Source: an uncultured Winogradskyella sp.
Lineage (GTDB): Bacteria > Bacteroidota > Bacteroidia > Flavobacteriales > Flavobacteriaceae
Length of the DNA stretch: 64,000 nucleotides
Direction: 5' to 3'
Assembly (NCBI RefSeq): GCF_937958655.1
Contig: NZ_CALGNH010000063.1
Coordinates: forward strand, 1 to 64,000
In this document: piece after piece, positions 30,108 to 40,061 of the stretch
How positions within the stretch are numbered: position 1 is the first letter of the stretch
Layout: every line of letters starts with the position of its first letter
Notes under the pieces: generated by a model
Databases searched by the model: none
Told to the model about the DNA's origin: nothing
Seen by the model: only the letters and a program-made list of their open reading frames with translations
Position numbers and translations under genes: made by a program

Positions 30108-33100
30108 ATGAGAAAACTAATTGCTTTTTTCATTAAGTATAGCGTTCCTGTTAACGTGATCATGTGGTCATTTCTTATTTTTGGTTACTTTGGAGCTAAA
30201 AGTCTAAAGTCCTCGTTTTTTCCTTTAATCGATTCTAAAAATATTACAATTAACGTTGCCTATCCAGGCGCATCACCTCAAGAGGTAGAAGAAGGTATTG
30301 TTTTAAAAATAGAGGATAATCTTAAGGGTTTAAATGGTGTAGAGCGGGTTACATCTACCTCTAGAGAAAATAGTGGAACGATAAATGTTGAAATTGAAAA
30401 GGGCAAAGACATAGATTTTATGCTGCTCGAAGTCAAAAACGCTGTAGATCGTGTACCGTCGTTCCCTGTTGGTATGGAACCTCTTATTGTAGCCAAACAA
30501 GAAGCGTCTAGACCCACAATAGCATTTGCAATTAGTGGCTCTAAAATTCCATTGGTAACTTTAAAACAAATAGGGAGACAGGTTGAAAATGACTTAAGAG
30601 GCATAGACGGTATTTCTCAAATTCAAATTTCGGGTTATCCAGAAGAGGAAATAGAAATAGCACTTAATGAAACCAATTTATTAGCTTACAATTTAACTTT
30701 TGCAGAAGTTTCTCAGGCCATAAATGAATCTAGTCTTATCACTACAGGTGGAACTATAAAAACAAACGCTGAAGAATATTTGATTAGAGCCAACTCACGT
30801 TCTTATTATGCGGATGAGTTATCTAATTTAGTCGTAAAAGCAGATGCTTCGGGTCGTATTATCCAATTAAAAGATATTGCAGTTGTAAGAGATCAGTTTT
30901 CTGAAACACCAAATTCTAATTATTTTAATGGAGATTTGTCCATTAATATTACCATTACAAGTACAAATACTGAAGATTTAATTTCTACAGCAGAAGCAAC
31001 AAAAGTTTACATAGAAGACTTTAATCAAAAGTACGAAAATGTGCAGCTAAATGTTATTAGAGATCTTTCTACAACGTTAGTACAGCGTAAAAACTTACTT
31101 GCAGAAAATGCCATTATTGGTATGCTTTTAGTTTTACTGTTTTTGTCATTATTCTTAAATACACGGCTAGCATTTTGGGTAGCGGTAGGTTTACCAGTAG
31201 CTTTTGCAGGTATGTTTATGTTTGCAGGTTATTTTAATGTTACAATTAACGTGTTATCGCTATTTGCGATGATTATTGTAATAGGTATCTTGGTAGATGA
31301 TGGCATTGTAATTGCAGAAAATATTTACCAACAATACGAAAAAGGAAAATCACCCGAAGAAGCAGCAATAGACGGTGTTATGGAGGTACTTCCTGCTATT
31401 GTCTCTGCAATTTTAACAACCATTTTAGCCTTTGGTATCTTCTTATTTCTAGACGGTAGAATTGGTGAGTTTTTTGGTGAAGTTTCCGTAGTGGTGATGC
31501 TAACATTACTAGTGTCATTGGTAGAGGCTTTAATTATATTACCTGCGCATTTAGCACATTCAAAAGCGTTAAGAGCAGAGAGTCCTGTGCAGAAAACGGG
31601 ATTTTTTGGTGTAATCCAAAAGGTGTTTTCAAAATTAAGATACATCAATACATTTGGTGATTTTATAATGCGATGGTTACGTGATAAGGTTTATAGTCCG
31701 ATTCTAAGATTTGCGCTCAATTATAAATTTTTAACGATTTCATTTTTTATAGTATTCTTTATGCTAACCAATGCCAGTTTTCAAGGTGGTATTATTAGAG
31801 GAGCATTTTTCCCCAGAATTGCAAGCGATAGAATAGATGTGTCATTAAATATGCCAAACGGTACCAATGAAAAAGTTACAGATAGCATTATTTCATTTAT
31901 TGAAGCTAAAGCTATTGAGGTAACTAATGAGATTAATAAAGAGTATCTTGGAGATGAGAATGAGAAGCATCTTGTAGAAAATATGATTAAAAATATTGGG
32001 CCAGGTTCTTCAACAGCGTCATTAACTATAAATTTATTGCCGGGAGAAGAACGACCAAACGAAATAACTTCAGACTTAGTAACCAATAGGCTGAGCGAGC
32101 GTGTAGGGCCAGTAATTGGTATAGAAAGTTTGGTCTATGGAGGCGGAGGAAATTTTGGAGGCTTGCCTGTTTCGGTGTCATTACTCGGTAATGATATTGC
32201 TGAATTAAAAGCAGTAAAGTCCGAATTAAAGAAAAGCTTAGAAGATAACATACTGCTAAAAGATGTTACAGATAATGATCCTGCTGGTATTAAAGAAATT
32301 AAATTAAAACTCAATGAAAGTGCCTACGCTCTTGGACTAAATCTTAGAACAGTAATGACACAAGTGCGTTCTGCATTTTTTGGTTCTCAGGCGCAACGTT
32401 TTCAGAGAGGGCAAGATGAAATTAGAGTTTGGGTGCGTTATGATAGAGTAAATCGTTCTTCTGTAAACAACCTAGATAATATGCGTATAACGGCACCAAA
32501 TGGACAAAAAGTGCCATTAAAAGAAATTGCAAGTTACACTATAGCGCGAGGTGATGTTGCGATAAACCATTTAGATGGTCGAAGAGAAATACAGGTATCT
32601 GCAGATATTAAAGACACCAAAAAGACAAGTGCAACAGATATAATGGCAGAGCTTAGAGATGACATTATGCCAGAGATTTTATCTAAATATCCAACAGTAA
32701 CACCATCTTACGAAGGGCAAAATAGAGAACGCTTAAAATTAATTAAATCTCTTGGAGTCGGTTGGATTGTTTTGGCACTTATCTATATAGTAATAGCATT
32801 TACATTTAGAAGCTACAGTCAACCCTTTTTGTTATTATTATTAATTCCGTTAAGTTTACCAGCAGTAGCTTGGGGACATTGGATACACGATTTTCCTGTC
32901 AATATTCTTTCAATGCTTGGTATAATAGCGTTAATAGGTATTATGGTTAATGACGGATTGGTTTTAATAGGTAAGTTTAATAGAAACCTAAGAGAAGGCC
33001 TAGGCTTTGATGATGCCTTATACGAAGCTGGACGCTCCCGTTTTAGAGCTATATTTTTAACCTCTTTAACCACTGTAGCTGGTCTTGCACCACTTATTTT

Positions 33101-33380
33101 TGAGGAAAGTAGACAAGCACAATTCTTAATACCAATGGCTGTTTCTATTGCCTATGGTATTGGCTTTGCTACAGTTTTAACTTTGGTAGTATTACCTATT
33201 TTTCTTTCATTTAGTAATTTCTTAAAAAAGAATATTAAATGGTTAATAACAGGTAACGATATTACTAAAGAAGAAGTAGAGCGCGCCATAAAAGAACGTA
33301 ATGCAGAGGCGACATCTAACACACTTAAGGTTTTGTACAACAAAGAACATCTGATAACAGACGGAAATGAAGACCTATAA
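30108..33380 (+). CDS. RND efflux transporter permease
   Basis: VAYPGASPQEVEEGI, GILVDDGIVIAENIYQ, large RND topology. Confidence 0.96.
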   Translation: MRKLIAFFIKYSVPVNVIMWSFLIFGYFGAKSLKSSFFPLIDSKNITINVAYPGASPQEVEEGIVLKIEDNLKGLNGVERVTSTSRENSGTINVEIEKGKDIDFMLLEVKNAVDRVPSFPVGMEPLIVAKQEASRPTIAFAISGSKIPLVTLKQIGRQVENDLRGIDGISQIQISGYPEEEIEIALNETNLLAYNLTFAEVSQAINESSLITTGGTIKTNAEEYLIRANSRSYYADELSNLVVKADASGRIIQLKDIAVVRDQFSETPNSNYFNGDLSINITITSTNTEDLISTAEATKVYIEDFNQKYENVQLNVIRDLSTTLVQRKNLLAENAIIGMLLVLLFLSLFLNTRLAFWVAVGLPVAFAGMFMFAGYFNVTINVLSLFAMIIVIGILVDDGIVIAENIYQQYEKGKSPEEAAIDGVMEVLPAIVSAILTTILAFGIFLFLDGRIGEFFGEVSVVVMLTLLVSLVEALIILPAHLAHSKALRAESPVQKTGFFGVIQKVFSKLRYINTFGDFIMRWLRDKVYSPILRFALNYKFLTISFFIVFFMLTNASFQGGIIRGAFFPRIASDRIDVSLNMPNGTNEKVTDSIISFIEAKAIEVTNEINKEYLGDENEKHLVENMIKNIGPGSSTASLTINLLPGEERPNEITSDLVTNRLSERVGPVIGIESLVYGGGGNFGGLPVSVSLLGNDIAELKAVKSELKKSLEDNILLKDVTDNDPAGIKEIKLKLNESAYALGLNLRTVMTQVRSAFFGSQAQRFQRGQDEIRVWVRYDRVNRSSVNNLDNMRITAPNGQKVPLKEIASYTIARGDVAINHLDGRREIQVSADIKDTKKTSATDIMAELRDDIMPEILSKYPTVTPSYEGQNRERLKLIKSLGVGWIVLALIYIVIAFTFRSYSQPFLLLLLIPLSLPAVAWGHWIHDFPVNILSMLGIIALIGIMVNDGLVLIGKFNRNLREGLGFDDALYEAGRSRFRAIFLTSLTTVAGLAPLIFEESRQAQFLIPMAVSIAYGIGFATVLTLVVLPIFLSFSNFLKKNIKWLITGNDITKEEVERAIKERNAEATSNTLKVLYNKEHLITDGNEDL

Positions 33381-34692
33381 TTTTAATTACATCGTATTAG
33401 TGCTAGCCTTAGGTTTATCTTTTCAAGGTGTAGCTCAGCAAGTTATAAAGCCATCTGATGCTATTAGCTTGGCATTAGAGCATAATTACGGTATAAAAAT
33501 AGCCAATAATAATGTTGAAATTGCGGCAAATAATAAAGATATTTTAAACTCAGGGTTTTTGCCAACATTAACAGGGAATGCAGGCGCAACTTACAATAGA
33601 GATAATATTTCTGCAGAATTTACCAACGGAGAGTCTACCACTTTAAATGGTGCAACTAGCTCGCGTTACAATGCAGGTTTAAGTCTTAACTATACACTTT
33701 TTGATGGTTTTGGCCGTCGTTACGACTATAAGCGATTAAAAGAAGAATACAATTTAACAGCCCTACAGGCAAGAGCAACCATAGAGAATACAATTACGCA
33801 ACTACTTACGGTATATTATGACGTGGCAAGGCGCTCAGAGAATTTAAAATCATTAGAAGAAACTTTAAAAATTTCAAAAGACAGGTTAACAAGAGCTGAG
33901 TATCAATTTGAATATGGGCAAAATACAAAGTTAGATGTACTTAATGCCGAAGTCGATATTAATAACGACAGTATAAATAGTATTAACATAGAGCAGAGCC
34001 TTATTAATGCAAAGCGCAATCTTAATTTTGTAACAGGAAACACTATTGATAATGAGTTTGTTGTAGATACAACGGTTGCATTTTTAATTCAATTAAATAA
34101 AGACGAACTTTTAGATAAACTATACATAAACAATGTTACGTTAATTCAGAATGAAAAAAATATAGCAATTAATGAGTTTACATTAAAAGCTAACAAATCC
34201 GGATACCTACCTACAATTGGTTTAACAGGTGCTTACGGCTGGAACGAAAATAATAATAATGCAGCAGCTTTTGTGGCTGTATCTTCAAACACAGGATTGT
34301 CTGGTGGTTTAAATTTAACTTGGAATTTGTTTGATGGTGGAGGTACTATTACTAGAGTGAAGAATGCTCAAATAAATCTCGAAAATCAAAAACTCGAAAA
34401 AGATCAGCTTAAACTCGATGTTACAAGAAATTTTAATAACGCCTGGGACGATTACCAAAATAAATTAAGAATATTTGACGTACAAAAATCTAATATTAAG
34501 ACAGCAAAAAACAACTTTTTACGCACTAAAGAAAAGTTTAAACTAGGTCAAGCAACTTCTATAGAATTTAGACAAGCGCAGCTTAATTTATTATCGGCAG
34601 AATTAAATAAGAATCAGGCTAAGTATGATGCTAAACTAGCCGAAGTTTTAGTCTTGCAAATTAGTGGAGAATTGTTAAATGTAGAATTTTAG
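33367..34692 (+). CDS. TolC family outer membrane efflux protein
   Basis: SDAISLALEHNYGIKIANNNVEIA, LTWNLFDGGGTITRVKNAQ; overlaps the permease by 14 nt. Confidence 0.93.
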   Translation: MKTYNFNYIVLVLALGLSFQGVAQQVIKPSDAISLALEHNYGIKIANNNVEIAANNKDILNSGFLPTLTGNAGATYNRDNISAEFTNGESTTLNGATSSRYNAGLSLNYTLFDGFGRRYDYKRLKEEYNLTALQARATIENTITQLLTVYYDVARRSENLKSLEETLKISKDRLTRAEYQFEYGQNTKLDVLNAEVDINNDSINSINIEQSLINAKRNLNFVTGNTIDNEFVVDTTVAFLIQLNKDELLDKLYINNVTLIQNEKNIAINEFTLKANKSGYLPTIGLTGAYGWNENNNNAAAFVAVSSNTGLSGGLNLTWNLFDGGGTITRVKNAQINLENQKLEKDQLKLDVTRNFNNAWDDYQNKLRIFDVQKSNIKTAKNNFLRTKEKFKLGQATSIEFRQAQLNLLSAELNKNQAKYDAKLAEVLVLQISGELLNVEF

Positions 34693-34697
34693 TAGTC

Positions 34698-34880
34698 ATG
34701 GAAGAGCATTTTTTTCAGTGTCCATATTGCTGGGAACAGATTTCTATGTTAATTGATTTTTCTCAGCCGCAACAATCTTATGTAGAGGATTGCGAAATAT
34801 GTTGCAATCCAATGCAAGTTTCCGTAACTGTGCAAGCGCAACAAATTATTCAATTTAACGTCGAAAATTTAGAACAATAG
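34698..34880 (+). CDS. CPXCG motif-containing cysteine-rich protein
   Basis: FFQCPYCWEQISMLIDFSQPQQSYVEDCEICCNPM. Confidence 0.85.
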   Translation: MEEHFFQCPYCWEQISMLIDFSQPQQSYVEDCEICCNPMQVSVTVQAQQIIQFNVENLEQ

Positions 34881-34923
34881 TGGTCTAAACGCAGATGTAA
34901 AATTTTCAATAGCGAATTCAAAC

Positions 34924-34955
34924 ATGCATTTCGTCGAATAAATTTGCATTTAACG
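34924..34955 (+). promoter_or_regulatory. 20-bp-spaced direct repeat upstream of LRR gene (same 13-mer as at gldK, inverted)
   Basis: atgcatttcgtcg 34924-34936; tgcattt recurs at exactly +20 (34945). Confidence 0.6.
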
Positions 34956-35008
34956 GTGTTTAAGTTTATATTTGAAGCGTTAAGAAGCCCTCAAATTAAA
35001 CCTCAATC

Positions 35009-35857
35009 ATGAAAACGTTAAAACTAACTCTATTATGTTGCTTTCTATCGGCCTTTGCATTTGCCGAGGTTTCCAATAACGAAAAAGAAGCACTTATTGC
35101 CTTGTATAATGCAACAGAAGGCAGTAGTTGGAATACAAATTGGGACTTACACACCTCCATTAATACATGGCATGGTGTAACGGTTAAGGATGATAAAGTC
35201 GTAGAAATTAACCTAAGTTTTAATAACCTCAATGGTACATTGCCAAATGAAATATCTGATCTTACTAGCCTTAAAGTTCTAAATTTATCATTTAATAAGC
35301 TTCAAGGTCAATTGCCTAAAGGACTAACGACAATGAAAACGTTAGAAGAATTGCGATTATTTTCTAATAATCTAAGTGGTAGACTCCCTTCAGATATTGG
35401 TAATATGAGTAGTCTTGTAATTTTAGAAATGTTTAATAATAATTTTACAGGAGAGATTCCTGTCTCAATAGGTCAACTTTCTAACCTACAAAGTTTAATA
35501 CTAAGTAGTAATCAATTTATGGGAAAGTTACCATCAAGTATATCTGGCTTAAAATCTTTAAAAGTTTTAAGTCTTTTTGATAATAGTTTTTTAGGAACCG
35601 TACCTTCATCTATTGGAGAATTAAGTCAATTAGAGGAGTTAGTCTTATCTAATAATGCGTTTTATGGTAGTTTACCAAATGAGTTAGTACAGCTAACTAA
35701 TTTAAAAACGTTACTCTTAAGCAACAATGGCTTTAAAGGAAATTATGCGGTCTTAAAAGATCAATTACCACATATCGTGGATTTTGATTTAGATCATGTA
35801 AACATGAAAGGTAGTTTAGCTACTTTAGATGAGGAACAAGATGATAATGAAGATTAA
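35009..35857 (+). CDS. Secreted leucine-rich-repeat protein
   Basis: Signal peptide, plant-type LRRs: LTSLKVLNLSFNKLQGQLPKGL, LSNLQSLILSSNQFMGKLPSSI. Confidence 0.9.
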   Translation: MKTLKLTLLCCFLSAFAFAEVSNNEKEALIALYNATEGSSWNTNWDLHTSINTWHGVTVKDDKVVEINLSFNNLNGTLPNEISDLTSLKVLNLSFNKLQGQLPKGLTTMKTLEELRLFSNNLSGRLPSDIGNMSSLVILEMFNNNFTGEIPVSIGQLSNLQSLILSSNQFMGKLPSSISGLKSLKVLSLFDNSFLGTVPSSIGELSQLEELVLSNNAFYGSLPNELVQLTNLKTLLLSNNGFKGNYAVLKDQLPHIVDFDLDHVNMKGSLATLDEEQDDNED

Positions 35858-35889
35858 TGTGTCTTAACTTTTATAGAAGTTAAAAATTT

Positions 35890-35920
35890 TAGCGCTCAAT
35901 GAAAATTGAGCGTTATTTTT
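35890..35920 (+). terminator. Intrinsic terminator
   Basis: cgctcaat gaaa attgagcg + T-run. Confidence 0.8.
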
Positions 35921-35932
35921 TTGTTTTAATAC

Positions 35933-35962
35933 TTGCTAAAGTTAAAAAGGGTTGTATATTTG
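35933..35962 (+). promoter_or_regulatory. Bacteroidota-type promoter of tRNA gene
   Basis: TTG 35933, 19-bp spacer, TATATTTG 35955-35962, 12 nt before the tRNA. Confidence 0.55.
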
Positions 35963-35973
35963 TTGTCCAATAT

Positions 35974-36046
<73 letters not shown>

Positions 36047-36054
36047 CTAATTGA

Positions 36055-36086
36055 AAGTCATAACGTTGTAGTTGTGACTTTTTTTA
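36055..36086 (+). terminator. Intrinsic terminator downstream of tRNA
   Basis: aagtcataac gttgta gttgtgactt + T-run. Confidence 0.7.
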
Positions 36087-36180
36087 TTTAAAAACCTATG
36101 TAAAAGGACGTAAAGTGATAAATTGAGCTTGCCGAAATGTTCAGACGGCTCGCAATCCAACCAAGTTAAGTGCTCATATC

Positions 36181-36213
36181 AAAAAAACCAAATACATTTT
36201 GGTATTTGGTTTT
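36181..36213 (-). terminator. Intrinsic terminator
   Basis: aaaaccaaatac attttg gtatttggtttt; A-run on the left serves the minus strand. Confidence 0.65.
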
Positions 36214-36242
36214 GAAATTTTAACGAATAGTTTTGGGTTTAA

Positions 36243-36425
36243 CTATGTAGAATAGGATTGATTTATAACAGCATTAGTAGCACTAAACTGATAGTCTTCA
36301 CTTCTCAACATCTTATAGTATAAATCTTTGTTAACTGTCACAGGAACTTTAAGGTTTGGAAACTTAATCTGATATATATTTCCTTCTTGGTTAACTAATC
36401 TAACTTTAATTGGTGCTTTTTTCAT
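36243..36425 (-). CDS. Small hypothetical protein
   Basis: 60-aa ORF followed by a good terminator. Confidence 0.55.
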   Translation of the reverse strand: MKKAPIKVRLVNQEGNIYQIKFPNLKVPVTVNKDLYYKMLRSEDYQFSATNAVINQSYST

Positions 36426-36458
36426 AATCTAATGGATTTACTATTAAACAATAAAATT

Positions 36459-36998
36459 TCACACTTGTTTTTTCTCAATAACTTTAGGACTCTTGGCTTT
36501 GTTTTTCTTTTCTTCTGGTGGAATAATATATCCATGGTTATTATCAAAAAATTGTTGACGCATGGCTTCCATTCGTTTTATCATGTCATCCATATTAGGA
36601 AAGCCAAAATCGCTACCGTTTAAGAAGAAATCATCCTTAAAGAAATCGTTGGAGAAGAATTGTTTCATAATAGAATCATGCTCGGTTAAGGCATTCATTT
36701 TTGGAGATCGAAACATTGAAAATCGCCTTTGCATCTTAGATTTCATTTTGTTTAAAATACTGTCATTGTGCATACCTTTTAAGTTTCCCGATGAAGACCA
36801 GGTATATATAGAGTCGTAGCGAATAATGTTTCCATCTTCGTCTAGTTCTTTATTGACTTCCCAGCGCTCTTTGGGATCTTGTAAACTATCACCTTTATTT
36901 TCTGACTTAGACACGTCTTTCTTAGCTGAATTTTGATCTTGTCCGTTGCAACTTGTAGATAAAATTGCGACGAACAAAAAGAGAAATACTTTTTTCAT
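36459..36998 (-). CDS. Hypothetical lipoprotein
   Basis: Lipobox FVAILSTSCNGQ; low-complexity body. Confidence 0.65.
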   Translation of the reverse strand: MKKVFLFLFVAILSTSCNGQDQNSAKKDVSKSENKGDSLQDPKERWEVNKELDEDGNIIRYDSIYTWSSSGNLKGMHNDSILNKMKSKMQRRFSMFRSPKMNALTEHDSIMKQFFSNDFFKDDFFLNGSDFGFPNMDDMIKRMEAMRQQFFDNNHGYIIPPEEKKNKAKSPKVIEKKQV

Positions 36999-37103
36999 TT
37001 TATTACAATTTTAAATTATATGAAGTGTCATCGCTAAACCCAAAAAAAGTGCCATTTTCAATACAACTTACATTTTGTCAGTATCCTTTATTTTTGCATC
37101 ATT

Positions 37104-37562
37104 ATGTATGACAATTTTACAAACGAATTTTTCGGAATAGGTATACACAACGGAAAAACACCAGAAAATCTTGGTGTCCTTTGGCGTTCAGCTCAAAATC
37201 TTGGTGCCAGCTTTATTTTTACTATAGGTAACCGCTATGCCAAACAGGCTTGCGATACGCACAATGCGGTAAAGTCTATGCCGTACTTTCATTATGAAAC
37301 GTTTGACGATTTCTTTAATAATCTACCCAAAGGTGCACGCTTAGTTGGTGTAGAATTAGCAGAAGAAGCTGAGGATTTAGAAACCTTTCACCATCCTAGA
37401 CGCTGTGTGTATTTATTAGGAGCAGAGGATCACGGGCTATCTAAGCAAGCTATTGCGATGAGCCATTTCTTAGTTAAATTTAAGTCTCAGTTAAGCCTTA
37501 ATGTAGCTGTTGCAGGAAGTATTGTATTGTATGATAGAGGAATTAACAAACCTAGGTCGTAA
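37104..37562 (+). CDS. TrmH/SpoU-family RNA methyltransferase
   Basis: GIHNGKTPENLGVLWRSAQNLGASFIFTIG, VYLLGAEDHGLSKQAI, SLNVAVAGSIVLYDR. Confidence 0.9.
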   Translation: MYDNFTNEFFGIGIHNGKTPENLGVLWRSAQNLGASFIFTIGNRYAKQACDTHNAVKSMPYFHYETFDDFFNNLPKGARLVGVELAEEAEDLETFHHPRRCVYLLGAEDHGLSKQAIAMSHFLVKFKSQLSLNVAVAGSIVLYDRGINKPRS

Positions 37563-37582
37563 CTTTGCCTAAAAATTTAGTT

Positions 37583-38464
37583 ATGCACAAAGCAGGTTTT
37601 GTAAATATTATTGGTAATCCAAACGTTGGCAAGTCCACATTGATGAACGCATTTATTGGTGAGAAACTCTCAATAATTACATCAAAGGCGCAAACCACTA
37701 GACATCGTATTTTGGGTATAGTTAATGGTGAAGATTTTCAAGTTGTATTATCCGACACACCAGGAATTATTAAACCTGCTTATGAGCTTCAAAGTTCTAT
37801 GATGGATTTTGTAAAATCTGCTTTTGAAGATGCAGATGTTTTAATTTACATGGTAGAAATAGGTGAAAAGGAATTAAAGGACGACACATTTTTTAAAAGG
37901 ATTACAAATTCAAAAATTCCTGTTTTATTATTATTAAATAAAATAGATAATTCTAATCAAGAGCAATTAGAAGAGCAAGCTCAACTTTGGCAAACTAAAG
38001 TGCCTAATGCCGAGTTTTATCCTATATCTGCATTAAAGGGATTTAATGTTCAGAATGTTTTTAATAGAATAATAGAACTCTTACCAGAGTCCCAACCATT
38101 TTATCCAAAAGACCAACTTACAGATAAGCCAGAGCGTTTTTTTGTAAATGAAGCCATTAGAGAAAAAATTCTATTGCACTACAAAAAAGAGATACCTTAT
38201 GCGGTAGAGGTTGATACCGAAGAATTTTTTGAGGAAGAAAAGATAATCAAAATGCGCTCTGTTATTATGGTAGAACGCGAAACTCAAAAAGGAATCATCA
38301 TAGGGCATAAAGGATCGGCTCTAAAGCGAGTAGGTGTAGAGGCTCGTAAGGACCTCGAAAAATTCTTTGGCAAACAAGTACATTTAGAATTGTATGTAAA
38401 GGTGAATAAGAATTGGAGAAGTAATGAAAGACAGTTAAAGCGTTTTGGTTACAACCAGAAATAA
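37583..38464 (+). CDS. era: GTPase Era
   Basis: HKAGFVNIIGNPNVGKSTLMNAFIGEKLSIITSKAQTTRHRI; C-terminal KH region. Confidence 0.96.
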   Translation: MHKAGFVNIIGNPNVGKSTLMNAFIGEKLSIITSKAQTTRHRILGIVNGEDFQVVLSDTPGIIKPAYELQSSMMDFVKSAFEDADVLIYMVEIGEKELKDDTFFKRITNSKIPVLLLLNKIDNSNQEQLEEQAQLWQTKVPNAEFYPISALKGFNVQNVFNRIIELLPESQPFYPKDQLTDKPERFFVNEAIREKILLHYKKEIPYAVEVDTEEFFEEEKIIKMRSVIMVERETQKGIIIGHKGSALKRVGVEARKDLEKFFGKQVHLELYVKVNKNWRSNERQLKRFGYNQK

Positions 38465-38484
38465 TAAGTTATTATTCATTCGCA

Positions 38485-38561
38485 AATCCAAAATCCAAAA
38501 TCTCAAATCTCAAATCTCAAATCTCAAATCTACAATCTACAATCTACAATCTACAATCTCA
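38485..38561 (-). repeat. Heptad array 2: eleven 7-bp units
   Basis: Plus strand aatccaa x2, aatctca x4, aatctac x4, aatctca x1; minus strand TTGGATT/TGAGATT/GTAGATT. Confidence 0.95.
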
Positions 38562-38574
38562 AATTCTAAAACCC

Positions 38575-38582
38575 TACCTTTG
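38575..38582 (+). promoter_or_regulatory. -7 element TACCTTTG of der promoter
   Basis: Exact TANNTTTG, 44 bp before the ATG, immediately downstream of heptad array 2. Confidence 0.5.
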
Positions 38583-38625
38583 CAGTCGCTTACAGGATAT
38601 GTAATGCAGAATAAAACTTTATGAT

Positions 38626-39930
38626 ATGGGAAATATAGTTGCCGTTGTAGGACGACCAAATGTTGGGAAATCAACTTTTTTTAATCGCTTAATCAAAAGA
38701 CGAGAAGCCATAGTCGATGCCGTAAGTGGTGTTACAAGAGACCGTCACTATGGAAAAACCGATTGGAATGGACGAGAATTTTCCATCATTGATACAGGTG
38801 GTTACGTGGTTGGTAGTGATGATGTTTTTGAAGCTGAAATAGACAAGCAAGTTGAGCTGGCCATTGACGAAGCAGATGCTATAATATTTATGGTAGATGT
38901 TGAGGCAGGTATAACTGGGATGGACAAAGATGTTGCAAATTTACTTCGTAAAGTTGATAAGCCTGTTTTTCTTGTGGTTAATAAAGTAGACAATAACAAA
39001 CGTGCCGAAGATGCTGTAGAGTTTTACGCATTAGGGTTAGGAGATTATTTTACAATAGCAAGCATAAACGGAAGTGGTACAGGCGATTTGTTAGATGCTG
39101 TTGTTGACGCTTTACCAGAAAAAGAAGAGGTTGAAGAAGAACAATTACCACGTTTTGCTGTCGTTGGGAGACCAAATGCTGGGAAATCTTCTTTTATAAA
39201 TGCGTTAATTGGCGAAGAGCGCTATATAGTTACAGATATAGCAGGTACAACCAGAGACTCCATAGATACTAAATACAATCGTTTCGGATTTGAATTTAAC
39301 CTTGTGGATACCGCAGGTATTCGACGTAAAGCTAAGGTGAAGGAAGACCTAGAGTTTTATTCTGTAATGCGAAGTGTACGAGCCATAGAACATAGCGATG
39401 TATGTTTATTAGTGCTCGATGCAACTCGAGGATTCGATGGACAGGTTCAAAATATATTTTGGTTAGCTGAGCGCAATAGAAAAGGTATTGTAATTTTAGT
39501 TAACAAATGGGATTTAGTAGAGAAGAATACTAAAACAGCCAAAGAGTTTGAACAGCATATCCGAAAAGAAATAGCTCCGTTTACAGATGTACCCATTATT
39601 TTTATATCCGTACTAAACAAACAGCGTATTTTTAAAGCTATTGAAACTGCAGTAGAGGTTTATAAAAATAGAACAAAGCGAATTAAAACTAGCGTACTTA
39701 ATGATGTTTTGTTACCTGTTATAGAGCACAATCCACCTCCAGCTTACAAAGGGAAATATGTAAAAATTAAATACATAATGCAGTTACCAACTCCGCAACC
39801 TCAATTTGCATTTTTCTGTAATTTACCACAATATGTTAAAGAGCCTTACAAGCGTTTTTTAGAAAATAAATTACGCGATCAATTCGATTTTAATGGTGTT
39901 CCTGTTAGTGTTTATATGAGAAAAAAATAA
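38626..39930 (+). CDS. der: Ribosome biogenesis GTPase Der (EngA)
   Basis: Two G domains: [34 protein letters not shown]. Confidence 0.97.
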   Translation: MGNIVAVVGRPNVGKSTFFNRLIKRREAIVDAVSGVTRDRHYGKTDWNGREFSIIDTGGYVVGSDDVFEAEIDKQVELAIDEADAIIFMVDVEAGITGMDKDVANLLRKVDKPVFLVVNKVDNNKRAEDAVEFYALGLGDYFTIASINGSGTGDLLDAVVDALPEKEEVEEEQLPRFAVVGRPNAGKSSFINALIGEERYIVTDIAGTTRDSIDTKYNRFGFEFNLVDTAGIRRKAKVKEDLEFYSVMRSVRAIEHSDVCLLVLDATRGFDGQVQNIFWLAERNRKGIVILVNKWDLVEKNTKTAKEFEQHIRKEIAPFTDVPIIFISVLNKQRIFKAIETAVEVYKNRTKRIKTSVLNDVLLPVIEHNPPPAYKGKYVKIKYIMQLPTPQPQFAFFCNLPQYVKEPYKRFLENKLRDQFDFNGVPVSVYMRKK

Positions 39931-40061
39931 ATTTCATTTTATCTTTTTATAATGAATTTAAGAAAAACATACGATTTCTTATATAATGACGTTGATAGTA
40001 AACTAATCAATCATCAATCTACCTGAGCTTTACGTGTTCCGGGATCTTTTTTTTTACTTTA

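Noticed and set aside
30278-33343. Minus-strand ORFs within the RND permease
   Set aside because: Mirror ORFs of a strongly coding gene, with no recognisable domains.
38485-38561. CRISPR array
   Set aside because: 7-bp contiguous units with no spacers and no cas genes nearby.
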